Positions 1 to 10,536 of a DNA stretch of 64,000 nt are shown in pieces. A program made the translations under genes and the position numbers. A model generated the notes under the pieces. That model was not told the origin of the DNA. It worked only from the letters and a program-made list of their open reading frames with translations, and did no database searches. Position 1 is the stretch's first letter. Each line of letters begins with the position of its first letter. The stretch comes from Linanthus parryae (taxonomy: Eukaryota; Streptophyta; Magnoliopsida; Ericales; Polemoniaceae): the NCBI GenBank assembly GCA_023055425.1, contig JALGPY010000010.1:23476363-23540362 (forward strand), in the 5' to 3' direction.

Positions 1-927
1 TGCCGGCACCCCCCTAAGACTTCTTGCGGACAGAGAGAAAAGTACACGGAGACACCCGCCAGGTCGCGACCGGGTTAAAATAATACTTGGTCGAGTGAAT
101 AAATTCACACGACAATTTATCAATAATATAACAGTCCCCGCACAACTTTTTCCACTTTGCGTTATTAACGGATTATTATTTTCGTGTGACAACCTCAAAG
201 CATTTATCTCAAAACAAAATCAATATCAAGTAAAGCATGCAAGTCACAAATCACATTTTGAGACAGATAATAAAATCATATTCGACACGAAAGAAGCTAG
301 GCACGCTAGACTTGGCATATTTACTCACCTCAACAATACGGCAAATAGCACGTAAGCTCTTACAGGTAGACGTAGCCCTCGTCTACAAATTCGTCACCTA
401 CAAATTTATAATTTCTAATTAATCGAGAGTCTAACTATCACGTAATATGCAATTGACGGCGTGAGAAAGCCCAATTTAATTTAATAGTGCGTCTAAATCT
501 TTATTTGTGACTATAATTGTCAAGATTGTTCTAGTTTACAATAATCATATCTTTCAATCATAATTATCTATTATTAGTACTTGATTTTACAAATAATACA
601 ATTGTATTTGAAATTGTGAGAAAATAATATATTTATTTTTCCTAAGTATAAACTCTTATAATAGGAAATAAAGATACACATTTTATTCTTAATATTCTAA
701 CAATTATATTCGAATTTTCTAAAGTAAATTCTCCATAGAAAGCAAATCATTAGATTAGCAAAATTATTTTTGGGGATATATATATATATATACACATATA
801 TACTTGGAATAAAATAATTAGATACTAACTTGTTTTAAAAATTATATATTAGGGAAAAAAGCGTTGTTATCTGTATATATAATTACTAATTTTGCTAGTA
901 CTAACGAAAAGTGTTTATATGCATATA

Positions 928-973
<46 letters not shown>

Positions 974-979
974 GTTGTT

Positions 980-1021
<42 letters not shown>

Positions 1022-1042
1022 ATTATTATTATTATTATTATG

Positions 1043-1119
<77 letters not shown>

Positions 1120-2522
1120 CTTCAAGTAATGAGTCTTGTAATATTATCAAATAAGGGAAACGATTGTTATTCTTATTGAAAAAGAATTAACTTTCAACTT
1201 ATAGAAATTCTTTCTTAGTATTTCACAATTATTTCTAATATGTATATATATAAAAATATATATGTATTTACTAGTAGAAACGATATTTAATTAGCAAATT
1301 TTGTTAGTAGAATAAATATTCATCTTATAGGCATACCAAATCTAACTAGCTAGAAACTACAATCTATTCTTATCTTATCAATTTAAATATGTAACTAGCT
1401 CTTTTTATTCATAGAAATTATTCTCCTTCACAATACAACACCCAAACCACTTCATTTTGTTAAAGCTTAATATAACTACAATTTGTTATTATGAATAATT
1501 GGATTTTGTATAATCAACAACAAGATCCCCCCTACGTTTTCACATTCCATAACATGTCTTTAAACTTTCAGAAAGTACAAGGTAAAAGACAATCGATACT
1601 CCAAGTTTTATGAAAAGACACTTTCACCCCCTTTTACATAAACTATGAAATTGATCAACCTAAACCCGGATTCAAGCCTCAAGATATAATTTTGATTATC
1701 TAATATGAACTAGGGCTTGATTTAGAGCTTAACCAAGCCAAAAACAGCGAAAATCTGTCTAGAAATGAGGTGGTTCGAGTTTGCCGTCGGGTGGGCCGAC
1801 GATGGTTTTCGTTGGCGACTTTTTTGGCGTTCATGGCACCGATTGGGCTCGTCTAGTGTCTCCTCGAGTCCCTGGGAGGTGGTAATTCCGGGTTGATTTT
1901 GCAGCTAGCTGCTGCTTCTATTGCCTCCCCTTGGGTTGAAACAGAGATGGAGAGGGAGGCTACAGGTCGAGGGAGGCAGGAGAGACGTGTAGGTGGTGGT
2001 GACGGTGGTTCAGTCAGTCTTTTCCGGCGGCGGTGGCGTTGGTTATAGCCACTGTTGCTGCCGTTGCTTCTTCTGTTTCTGTTTGGATGGAGGGAACAAA
2101 GAGGAGGGAGAGACGGCAGTTGTGGTGGTGGTGGCGGGTCTGATGCCGATGGTGGTGGCGGCCGGTTGTGAGTCGAAGAAGGATAAGAAGACGTTCAAGA
2201 AGAAGGAGGAGAGGCGAGACAGAACTATATTTTATTCTTTTCTTTCCTTGTTTTTTGGTAGAAACCATCAGATGATGGCGTGAGAAAGGGAGGAAACTCT
2301 CTTATTTTTTTATTTCACTTTATTTTATGTTTTGTTTATTTAATTTTCTTTTACTAATTTACTCAATAGGATCTAGAGTTTGTATAAATTACAATCTTTA
2401 CCCCCAACTTAAACAACATATACTTCTTGAAACAGCAACTACCTCCCCTCCCGTCCAATAATTAACAACTAAACTATACGAGAAGTCTGCAATTACCCTT
2501 CTAATAAAAACGGGGTATTACA
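1..2522 (-). repeat. 3' LTR of Tekay A (truncated by window start)
   Basis: This stretch aligns by eye with 8499-9639, then 15962-16461, then 26574-27608, which together form the other LTR of the same element. Its inner end at 2522 reads TATTACA (minus strand TGTAATACCCCG) and directly abuts a purine-rich tract, as expected for a 3' LTR read on the minus strand. The outer end lies before position 1. It contains a long TTA/TTG microsatellite (925-1119) and a GC-rich part (1760-2280) that makes low-complexity open frames. I regard these as chance, because indels between the two LTR copies break them. The two LTRs differ by many substitutions and indels, so the insertion is old. Confidence 0.85.
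925..1119. repeat. Compound (TTA)n(TTG)n microsatellite
   Basis: Trinucleotide run: a TTA block, then a TTG block (about 974-1020), then TTA again to 1119, with single interruptions. The allelic position in the other LTR (9437-9513) has only TTA and is much shorter, so the TTG block and the expansion arose after insertion or were lost there. Confidence 0.97.
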
Positions 2523-2538
2523 TCCTCCCCCCCTTAAA
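2523..2538 (-). other. Polypurine tract of Tekay A
   Basis: On the minus strand this reads TTAAGGGGGGGGAGGA directly before the LTR start TGTAATACCCCG. It is the plus-strand priming site and fixes the element on the minus strand. Confidence 0.85.
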
Positions 2539-2724
2539 GAGAGATTTGTCCTCGAAGCTTAAACCAAATCCGCGTAATGTTATCAAAAGATTTTCTATAT
2601 ATATTGTGACATTCAATACACAAGATAATACGATAAGTTTATTAATATCTAGTTCGATACATGGGGCGTGGAAGCGTACAAGGATTAGGGTCATGAAAAC
2701 TAAAGGGTTAGATTCCTCTCCCCC

Positions 2725-3060
2725 TTAGAGGAAAGACGTCCTCGGAACTCTGTTTTCCTCGTCAAAGAAGTGTGGATACTTCTTCCTCATATCTTCCTCT
2801 GCTTCCCAAGTAGCTTCTTCTGTCTGATGGTTCGTCCATTGGACTTTCACTAGCTTAACGCTCTTGGTACGCGTGTACCTAGTCTTGGTATCTAGGATCT
2901 TGACATGAGTCTCTTCGTAAGTCAAGGATGGATATAACTCGATTGGTTCGGGATCCAGCACGTGGGATGAATCAGGTACATACATCTTTAGCTGTGATAC
3001 GTAAAAGACATTGTGTATACGTCCCAAATTAGATGGTAGGTCCAGACAGTATGAAACTTC
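2725..3060 (-). pseudogene. Tekay A pol C-terminus with chromodomain
   Basis: An open frame of about 100 codons carries the end of the integrase (GRIHNVFYVSQLK) and a C-terminal chromodomain-like segment (about residues 43-88, with VKVQW, EEATWE and EEDMRKKYP). This arrangement is typical of the Tekay/Del clade of chromoviruses, whose chromodomain is thought to steer integration to heterochromatin. It is cut off from the rest of integrase by stops and frame changes around 3030-3090, so it is no longer expressed as a polyprotein. Confidence 0.85.
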
Positions 3061-3079
3061 TCCAATTCTCTTCTGGATT

Positions 3080-4070
3080 TTAATATGGCTTAAAAAACAT
3101 TGGCCTGAGTTTCCCTTTCTGATTGAATCTTGTTACTCCCTTGGTAGGCAAAACCTTAAGAAACGCCTTCTCACCCACTTGAAATTCTAACTGTCTTCTT
3201 TTCTGATTTGCATAGGATTTTTTTCTGTCTTGTGCTGCCTTCATTTGTTGCTGGATGAGTCTCACTTTATCTGTCATTTCTTCAATCATTTGTGGGCCTA
3301 TCACCACTTTCTCGCTGATGTCACTCCAACATAGAGGCGTTCGGCACTTTCTCCCATACAATGCTTCATTGGGTGCCATGCCAATGATGGCGTGGTAGCT
3401 GTTGTTGTATGAGAACTCTATCAGTGGAAACTTTTCGACCCATGACCCTTGGAAATCCATTACACAAGTTGAGTTCCCAACGCTTCTTGAAGAGGCTTCT
3501 AGAAATGTGAGAGAAATTTAGGGTCCCTGTCTGAGATTATTGAACTCGGAACCCCGTGGTATCTCACTATGTTCTTGATATACGCATCATCTCTTTCCTC
3601 CATGCTCCATGTGTCCTTCATTGGAATGAACCTTGCTGTCTTGGTCAATCGGTCTACCACTACCCATATCTGATTGAGTCCATTCTTCGACGTCGGCAAA
3701 GCAGTTACGAATTCCATAAAAATGGAATCCAATTTCCAGACTGGGACGTCCAATGGCTGAACTAAGCCCCCCATTCTCTTGTGCTCGAACTTCACCTTCT
3801 GATAGGTTAAGCATCGTGCTACAAACTCAGCTACTTCCTTCTTCATGTTGGGCCACCAAAAGGTCTTCTTCAAATCCTTGTAGAGTTTTTCCCCCCAGGG
3901 TGAACAGAATAAGGAGTGTTGTGGGCTTCGCGCATTAGCTTTTCTTTGGTTTCTGCGTACTTTTGCGGTACGCAGCACCTTCCCTTGTAGCGAATGCCCC
4001 CATCTTCATGAATCTCGAAGTCTTTAGCTTCTCCTGCTGCATTCTTCTTCCTGATCCTTTCGAGCTTCAC
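3080..4070 (-). pseudogene. Tekay A integrase, broken
   Basis: The minus-strand frames 3499-4070 and 3080-3460 carry Ty3/gypsy integrase. Visible parts are the zinc-binding region (RCLTYQKVKFEHKR; the usual second Cys of the CxxC pair is Tyr here), the core (WVVVDRLTKTARFIP, SDRDPKFLSHF) and the later core (LIEFSYNNSYHAIIGMAP, ALYGRKCRTPLCWSDIS). The first catalytic Asp, normally in MDFVTALP, reads MEF. The segment that should hold the catalytic Glu (DGQTER) is missing: the sequence jumps near 3455-3475 from the GT-L motif to the FQGSW motif, a deletion of roughly 100-150 bp compared with the intact copy at 62400-63134. Stops and frame changes also split it. The enzyme is dead. Confidence 0.85.
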
Positions 4071-4282
4071 ATCTCCGGCTTGGTCGGTCTTATTTCCTCG
4101 ATGAAGTTTGGCACAACTTCACGCTCTCAAGTATGCCATGCACTTTCCCTTGTTCCACCACTTCTATCAAGTTTTTTGAATTCGTGGCATAGCCAAATTG
4201 GCAAGACGATCATAACAATCATTTCATGGCTCGACTTTCGAATCAACGCATCGGCGACCACATTTGCTTTCCCTTCGTGGTA

Positions 4283-5584
4283 CTAGATACGCAAGTCATA
4301 GTCCTTGATATTCTCTAGCCATCTTCTTTGTCTGTTGTTCAGTTCCTTCTGCGTGAAGATGTATTTCAGGCTTCTATGGTCCGTATAGAGCTTGCAAACT
4401 GCCCGTACAGATGATGTCTCCATATCTTCAGCGCGAAAACTATGCTGCCAACTCCAAGTCATGCGTAGCATAGTTCTTCTCGTGGGGTTTCAATTGTCTT
4501 GAGGCATAGGCAATTACTCTTCTTTCTTGCATAAGCACAAACCCTAGACCTTTCTTTGATGCATCATTCTACACCTCAAACTCGCCAGAGTTTTTGGTAG
4601 AGCCAATACTGGTGCCGTAGTAAGTCTCTCCTTCAAGGTCTCAAATGCCTCTTCACAGCTGTCATCCCATTGATACTTCACTGTTTTCTTTGTCAGCGTA
4701 GTCAGTGGCCTAGCGATTTTGGAGAAGTCTTTACAAAGCGCCGATAATACCCTGCTAAGCCAAGGAAACTCCTTATTTCAGACACGTTCTTCGGAGTTGG
4801 CCAATCTTTAACTGCTGAGATCTTTCCTGGGTCTACTTATATTCCTTCCTTTGAGATGATGTGACCCAAGAATGGAACACTGTCCAGCCTAAACTCACAT
4901 TTAGACAGCCTGGCATACAACTGTTCTTGTCTCATAGTCTGCAACACTTTTCTTAGATGTTCCTCGTGATCCTCCTCGTTCTTCGAGTATACAAGGATTT
5001 CATCGATAAAGACCACTACAAATCGATCCAGAAACGGCCTCATTACTCGGTTCATCAAATCCATAAACACTGCAGGTGCATTGGTCAGACCAAATGGGAT
5101 CTCTGTGAACTCATAATGGCCATATCTGGTTCTGAAGGTAGTCTTCGGAATATCCTTTCCGGCTACCCGAAGTTGATCGTACCCTGAACTCATATCAATC
5201 GTAAAGAAAACACTAGCCCCTTGTAGTTGATCGAACAGATCGTCAATCCGGGGCAGAGGATACTTGTTCTTGATGGTTACGCTGTTTTAATTCTCGATAC
5301 TCGATGCATTGCCTCAGGCTTCCATCCTTATTCTTTACGAAAAGCACTGGTGCTCCCCAGGGTGATACACTTGGTCGTATATATCCCTTCTCCAGGAGTT
5401 CTTGTAGTTGATCCTTGAGCTCCTTTATTTCTGCTCGTGCCATCTGATACAGTGCCTTCGAGATAGGAGCCGTTCCAGTTTCTAAGTCTAGGGTAAACTC
5501 CACTTCTCGTTTAGGTGGCATCCCTGGAATTTCGTCTGGAAAGACATCGGGAAAGTCCCTCACGACGAGTATCTCCTCCAACAT
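4283..5584 (-). pseudogene. Tekay A reverse transcriptase-RNase H, broken
   Basis: Minus-strand fragments in several frames hold the RT start ([39 protein letters not shown]), the RT palm ([19 protein letters not shown]) and RNase H to its end ([28 protein letters not shown]). The catalytic RT box, usually FIDD, reads FIDE (+ strand about 5004-5015), so the last metal-binding Asp is lost. At least two frameshifts lie between 4480 and 5250. This sits in normal gypsy order between protease and integrase. Confidence 0.88.
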
Positions 5585-5605
5585 ATTTTCCTTCTTGGAT
5601 ACATC

Positions 5606-6060
5606 CTAGACGTAACACAGGTAGGCAGAGTTTCCCTTCCTCACTTGATTGACTATAGTCAAGGCTGAAACTAGTCTGATGCGAGGTTCCCTTGTGATAC
5701 CACGATAGGTGATCTTCTCCCCTTTGGTTCCTTTCAACCGAACCTTCTGATGATAAGAGTCGATAACTGCGCGATACGTCCCGAGCCAGTCCATCCCTAG
5801 AATAACATCTATACCCCCAAGGTCAAACTTTATCAGGTTGGCTGGTAGGGTACTAGTTAGGATTTTCAGCTTGACTTCTTCAAATATGGTGTCACACACT
5901 GTTATTTGACCAGTAGGGGTTGCTACGGGAATGAATATGGTAGATGACTTATTCAAACCCAGTTTTTCAACAAATGATGATGATATGAAAGAGTAAGATG
6001 TACCAGAATCAAATAATACGAATGTTGGTTGCTCGTTGATAAGAAATGTACCAGTGACAA
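5606..6060 (-). pseudogene. Tekay A aspartic protease
   Basis: Minus-strand translation shows the retroviral-type protease: LFDSGTSYSFIS (catalytic D-S-G, near + position 6010), then VCDTIFEEVKLKIL and the second-half motif VILGMDWLGTYRAVID. The frame is open over this domain but lacks a continuous join with gag upstream and RT downstream. It would cleave the Gag-Pol polyprotein in an active element. Confidence 0.8.
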
Positions 6061-6226
6061 CTCCATGAGCAGCTTCTGCTTCAGTCTTTGTGATGACAGC
6101 AATCCTTCCGACATTGGCATTCTGAGTTCTAGCTCCTCCTGCTGCATTGTTGTTGACTGCAGCGCCAGCGTTGTTGTTGCGGTTATGGCCTCCATTCTGT
6201 CTGGCATTCCTCTGGTTGTAGTTTGG

Positions 6227-7269
6227 CTACCTTCCATAGCAATTACCCCCATTGTTCTGAGGGTTTCCAAAGTTCCCATACCCAATCTGCAGGTTGGCCG
6301 GTTGCTGGTTTCCATACTGTTGGTTGTGCCTGAAATTGTTCCCATTTTGCTGGCGATTCCCCTGGTGGTTGTTTTGTTGCAGCCTCCGAAATTTTCCTCC
6401 TCGATTCACTTGATGGTTCCCTGCTGGTGGTGATCGTTATTCATAGGCTCGATGTCCCCTCCTGCCACAGTGTTGCAGGTGACTACATTTCCTTCACAAT
6501 CCGTCCCTGAGTGGTTCCGTGGGCACATCTTGCAGAAATGGCGACGAGCTCGTTGATTTTCTGGTTCTGTTGGTTGACTCGATACTGACCGTGGTTACCT
6601 CATCCGTTGTTGGACCTCATCCTCTGGTTTCCTTTCGCAAAGTTATTGTTACATCCTCCGGCTTCCTCTAGCTTGCGCTTCTTGCTTCTTTCCTCCTGGA
6701 CTTCTTGGACTCGCCATATATCAGCGGCTCTATCATAGACTTCATGAAGGGTTGGATAAGTTCTGCCCAGCAGAGACGTCTGCAGCCGCTCGTGCAATCC
6801 AGAGAGGAATTTTGAAACTTTCGACTCTTCATCGGGAATCGTGTTGCCAGCAAACCGCATCAGCTCTCCGAAAATACTCTGTTACTGAGTCATTTCCTTG
6901 CTCCAGGTTCTGAAATTCTTGTTGCTTGCTCCTTTTTTCATGACAAGGATAAAAGCGGGATCTGAGAGCAGTCTTAAGGGATTCCCAATTGAAGTTGGGC
7001 TGAGTCAAGAGGGCTTCTCGAGCATTCCTCCACCAGAGGTTTGCCTCGCTCTTCAGATAAAACACCGCACAATTGATCTTCCGGTCCTCAGGGCATTCCA
7101 CATTCTCAAGGATCTTGTCCATCTCCATGATCCAGTCTTCCAGTTCAACAGGGTTTTCATTTCCCATGAAACTTGGCAGTTTCATGTCTGCCACTTGCTT
7201 GGCCCAGTTATTTCCTGTCCGAGATCCATTGCCCATCATTTCAGCCATTTGAGAAAAGAATTTCTCCAT
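6227..7269 (-). pseudogene. Tekay A gag with zinc knuckle, frameshifted
   Basis: A frame beginning at 7269 (MEKFFSQMAEMMGNG) shows the retrotransposon gag core: LPSFMGNENPVELEDWIMEM, then YLKSEANLWWRNAREAL and LRSRFYPCHEKRSKQQEF. It shifts frame near 6850 and continues as a capsid C-terminal part with DRAADIWRVQEVQ. A CCHC zinc knuckle (CKMCPRNHSGTDC, about 6495-6535) and an Asn/Gly-rich tail (6227-6409) follow, in a third frame. Gag would package RNA into virus-like particles. It is close in layout to Tekay B gag at 50474-51900. Confidence 0.85.
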
Positions 7270-7833
7270 TTTTTTTGTTTTTGTTTTCTTCCATCTGATC
7301 TTGTTGGACTCTCCTGGTGTAGTAGCGCATTGCTCTATCTGTCATATCCTTACACTATCACCTATTGTATCATTTCTTAATCTATTATTGGATCGAAAGA
7401 TAAACATAAATCACCTTATAAAGTACATGCTTAACAGTCCATGTAACACATGTATCACACTTAAAAACCATCTACCACATAAGAATCAAGACATGCAACA
7501 TCTAACAATTCGTAATCATACTTGCTTTCATAAATTTTCTCAATGTATAATTGTCTTTTCTCAAGCAAGCTTAATACAAAACTCTTTTCTTCATTACGAG
7601 AGTAAATTATATCCCACATATAGCAATAAAGATAATCACAACTAGTATCTCCAAGTACTGTCAAGCACATAACGTGTCTCGTGACTAACAAAAAAGATGT
7701 AGGTGGGTGGGACCAATAAGACCAGAACTTAGACTACCCATAACCCAATCGGCTTGTCAATTTTTATTATATTTTTCCTAGTTTAATTTTAAGGTTGCCC
7801 TACAGGTTTTAATTTTCCCTTTTTGGACAGCCC
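7270..7833 (-). other. Untranslated leader of Tekay A
   Basis: AT-rich stretch between the primer site and gag. I see no conserved open frame or other motif; the short frames on either strand look accidental. Confidence 0.6.
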
Positions 7834-7845
7834 GCTCTGATACCA
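7834..7845 (-). other. Primer-binding site of Tekay A (initiator Met tRNA)
   Basis: Minus strand TGGTATCAGAGC, the usual plant LTR-retrotransposon site complementary to the 3' end of initiator tRNA-Met. It sits two bases from the LTR edge (7848), which orients the element on the minus strand. Confidence 0.93.
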
Positions 7846-7847
7846 CC

Positions 7848-7927
7848 TGTAACACCCCTTGATTCTTAGAATTTCCGATCCGCCACCTGTAACACCCCTT
7901 GATTCTTAGAATTTCCGATCCGGACCG
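7848..7927 (-). repeat. 40-bp tandem duplication at the LTR edge
   Basis: The first 40 bases of the LTR (7848-7887, starting TGTAACACCCCTTG) are repeated exactly at 7888-7927, including the CCACC that precedes the LTR start. Either position could be read as the LTR boundary. Confidence 0.9.
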
Positions 7928-9436
7928 GATAGCCCAGGTGGGTGCTACTCAATATGAAATGGCGGAAATCGAGAATAAACACTGCCATAATATACATTAC
8001 ATAGCCCAGTTGTCTTAAACATTGTCTTAAAAATATTATTACACAAAAGAGTTAACCGGTCTAGAGTCGGAGTTACTACAAGTACTGATAATTACTAGGT
8101 GAGTCCGCGTTCCCCTTCTTATGCCATGCCTTCTTCGTCTAGACCTGCGGTGGGAATAAAACATGAACCGCAGTTTTTCTAAAGTCAGCAATGAAATACT
8201 GAGAAAGTAAACACCAAATCTTGTAAATAGACTTTGACGCATATATTTCAAAAAGACAACCATAAAGGAGAATGAACGATAAATACTAGAGGAATAAAGT
8301 ATGAATACTGTAACGCATATGAAATTCTCTTTCTTTTGCCTTGCATCTCAATCTTTCTCTTATATCTCAAATGGGGAATATCATTTCAATCTATCTCTTC
8401 TTTCTTGTCATAAATCTCATTCTTAAATAAACTCATACTATTAGCTTGTTGATACGGGGAGGATCTATCCTTTCACTAGCTACCATGACCATAAGTGCTG
8501 GCACCCCCCTAAGACTTCTTGCGGCCAGAGAGGTAAGCACATGGAGACAACCGGAAGGTCGCGACCGGGTTAAAATAATACTTAGTCGAGTGACTAAAGT
8601 CAACACGACAAACTATCAATAATATAATAGTCCCCGCACAACTTTTTCCATTTTGCGTTATTAACGGATTATTATTTTCGTGTGACAACCTCAAAACAAT
8701 TATCTCAAAACAAAATTAATCTCATGTAAAGCATGTAATTCACAAATCACATTTTGAGACAGATAAATAATCATATTCGACACGAAAGAAGCTAGGCACG
8801 CTAGACTTGGCATGTTCACTCACCTCAACAATACGGCAAATTGCAGGTAAGCTCTTACAGGTAGACGTAGCCCTCGTCTACAAATTCGTCACCTACAAAT
8901 TTATAATTTCTTATTAATCGAGAGTCTAAATATTGCGTAATATACAAGTGACGACGTGAGAAAGTCCAATTTAATTTAATACTACGTCTAAATCTTTCTT
9001 TGTGACTATAATTGTCAAGAGTGTGCTAGTTTACAATAATCATATCTTTCAATCATAATTATCTATTATTAGTACTTGAGTTTACAAATAATACACTTTT
9101 ATTTTAAAAAGTGAGAAAATAATATATTTACATTTAGAACTTCCTAAGTATAAACTCTTATTATAGGAAATAAAGATACACATTTTATTCTTAATATTCT
9201 AACAATTATATTTGACTTTTATAAAGAAAGTCTCCATTGAAAGCAAATAATTAGATTAGCAAATTAATTGTTGGGGATATATATATATACACATATATAT
9301 TTATTTTAATAGTGGAATAAAATAATCAGATACTAAGTTGTTTTAAAAATTATTTATTAGGAAACAAGCGTTATTATCTATATATATAATTACTAATTTT
9401 GCTAGTACTAGCGAAAAGTGTTTATATGCATGTATC

Positions 9437-9513
<77 letters not shown>
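9437..9513. repeat. (TTA)n microsatellite
   Basis: TTA run with one interruption, at the position matching the longer compound run 925-1119 in the other LTR. Confidence 0.95.
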
Positions 9514-9515
<2 letters not shown>

Positions 9516-9639
9516 CTTCAAGTAATGAGTCATGTAATTTTATCAAATAAGGGAAACGATTGTTATTCTTATTGAAAAAGAATTGACTTTCAACTTAGAG
9601 AAATTGTTTCTTAATATTTCACAATTATTTTTAATATAT

Positions 9640-9843
9640 TGTTGTAAGACGAGATCTAAGATGAGAGAAGAAATAAAGAGAAACAAGGTGTAGGGAGAAT
9701 AGTGATGATAGATGATATTATTCTCCAACCCTATGCCTCCTTATATAGGCATTAGGGTGGGCTAATGGGCCAATAACAATGTACAACGGGCTTACAAGAT
9801 GTGGTGGATATTCACCAATAAACTAGCCCAATATTTCATAACA
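9640..9843 (-). repeat. 3' LTR of the LARD-like element
   Basis: 204 bp, matching 15753-15956 with about one difference seen by eye. A TATA box (minus strand CCTATATAAGG, about 9738-9749) lies in mid-LTR. The polypurine tract lies just inside at 9844-9853. Confidence 0.92.
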
Positions 9844-9868
9844 CTCCCCCTTGAATATTCACCATAAG

Positions 9869-10201
9869 GATGCCTCGTTAAAACCTTGTCAAGAAAAACC
9901 CAGTGGGACAAAATCTCTGACGAAGGAAAAAGAGTACATCGGTGCTTGAAAACTTGTACCGTCTGCCTCGTTAAAACCTTTACCAAGTAAAACCCAGTGG
10001 GACAAAAACTTGGCTCAGGAAAAAGAGTACAGACCTAAATAAACGTTCTCCTTGTCATTGCGAATCTTCTGGATTCTTTGTTGACTTTCATTGAAGATGA
10101 CATTCTTCAGGATCTCACATTTGGCTGCGTGCCTCATTAAAAACCTTGCTAGGAAAAACCCTGTGGGATAAAAACCTCAGCGAAAGAAAAGAGTACAGCG
10201 C
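9869..10201 (-). repeat. Three degenerate ~70-bp repeats beside the polypurine tract
   Basis: Copies near 9869-9935, 9964-10032 and 10127-10197 share GCCTCRTTAAAA, AAAACCCAGTGGGA and AAAGAGTACA in the same order. Similar blocks are known from the 3' end of plant copia interiors. A second purine tract (minus strand AGAGGGGGAGTTTC, about 10228-10241) follows. Function is unknown. Confidence 0.75.
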
Positions 10202-10536
10202 CTCATAGTTTCGGGATTGAACATTGAAACTCCCCCTCTTCATAGCATCAATTGATATAAATTTCACTTCCTTCAATGCTTTCTTGGAAGTATATCATCA
10301 TAAATCATTTGGGGCTTAGGACCTGTAATATAAAATCACGGAGAAAACAAAATCTAGCCATTTGTGAATAGACATACAAACACATCCAAATATATGATGC
10401 AATACTACATGACCATGTAGAGATAATAAACAAAACTATTTATCAATAGTCGTCATGTCATGTGATTGTATGTAATGTCAGGTGATATGTGACAAAATGC
10501 AAATGCACCTAGACTACTCGCGAGTGTACACTTTGA

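Noticed and set aside
842..1179. Long poly-Asn, poly-Ile and poly-Tyr open frames
   Set aside because: Pure products of the TTA/TTG microsatellite; present on both strands.
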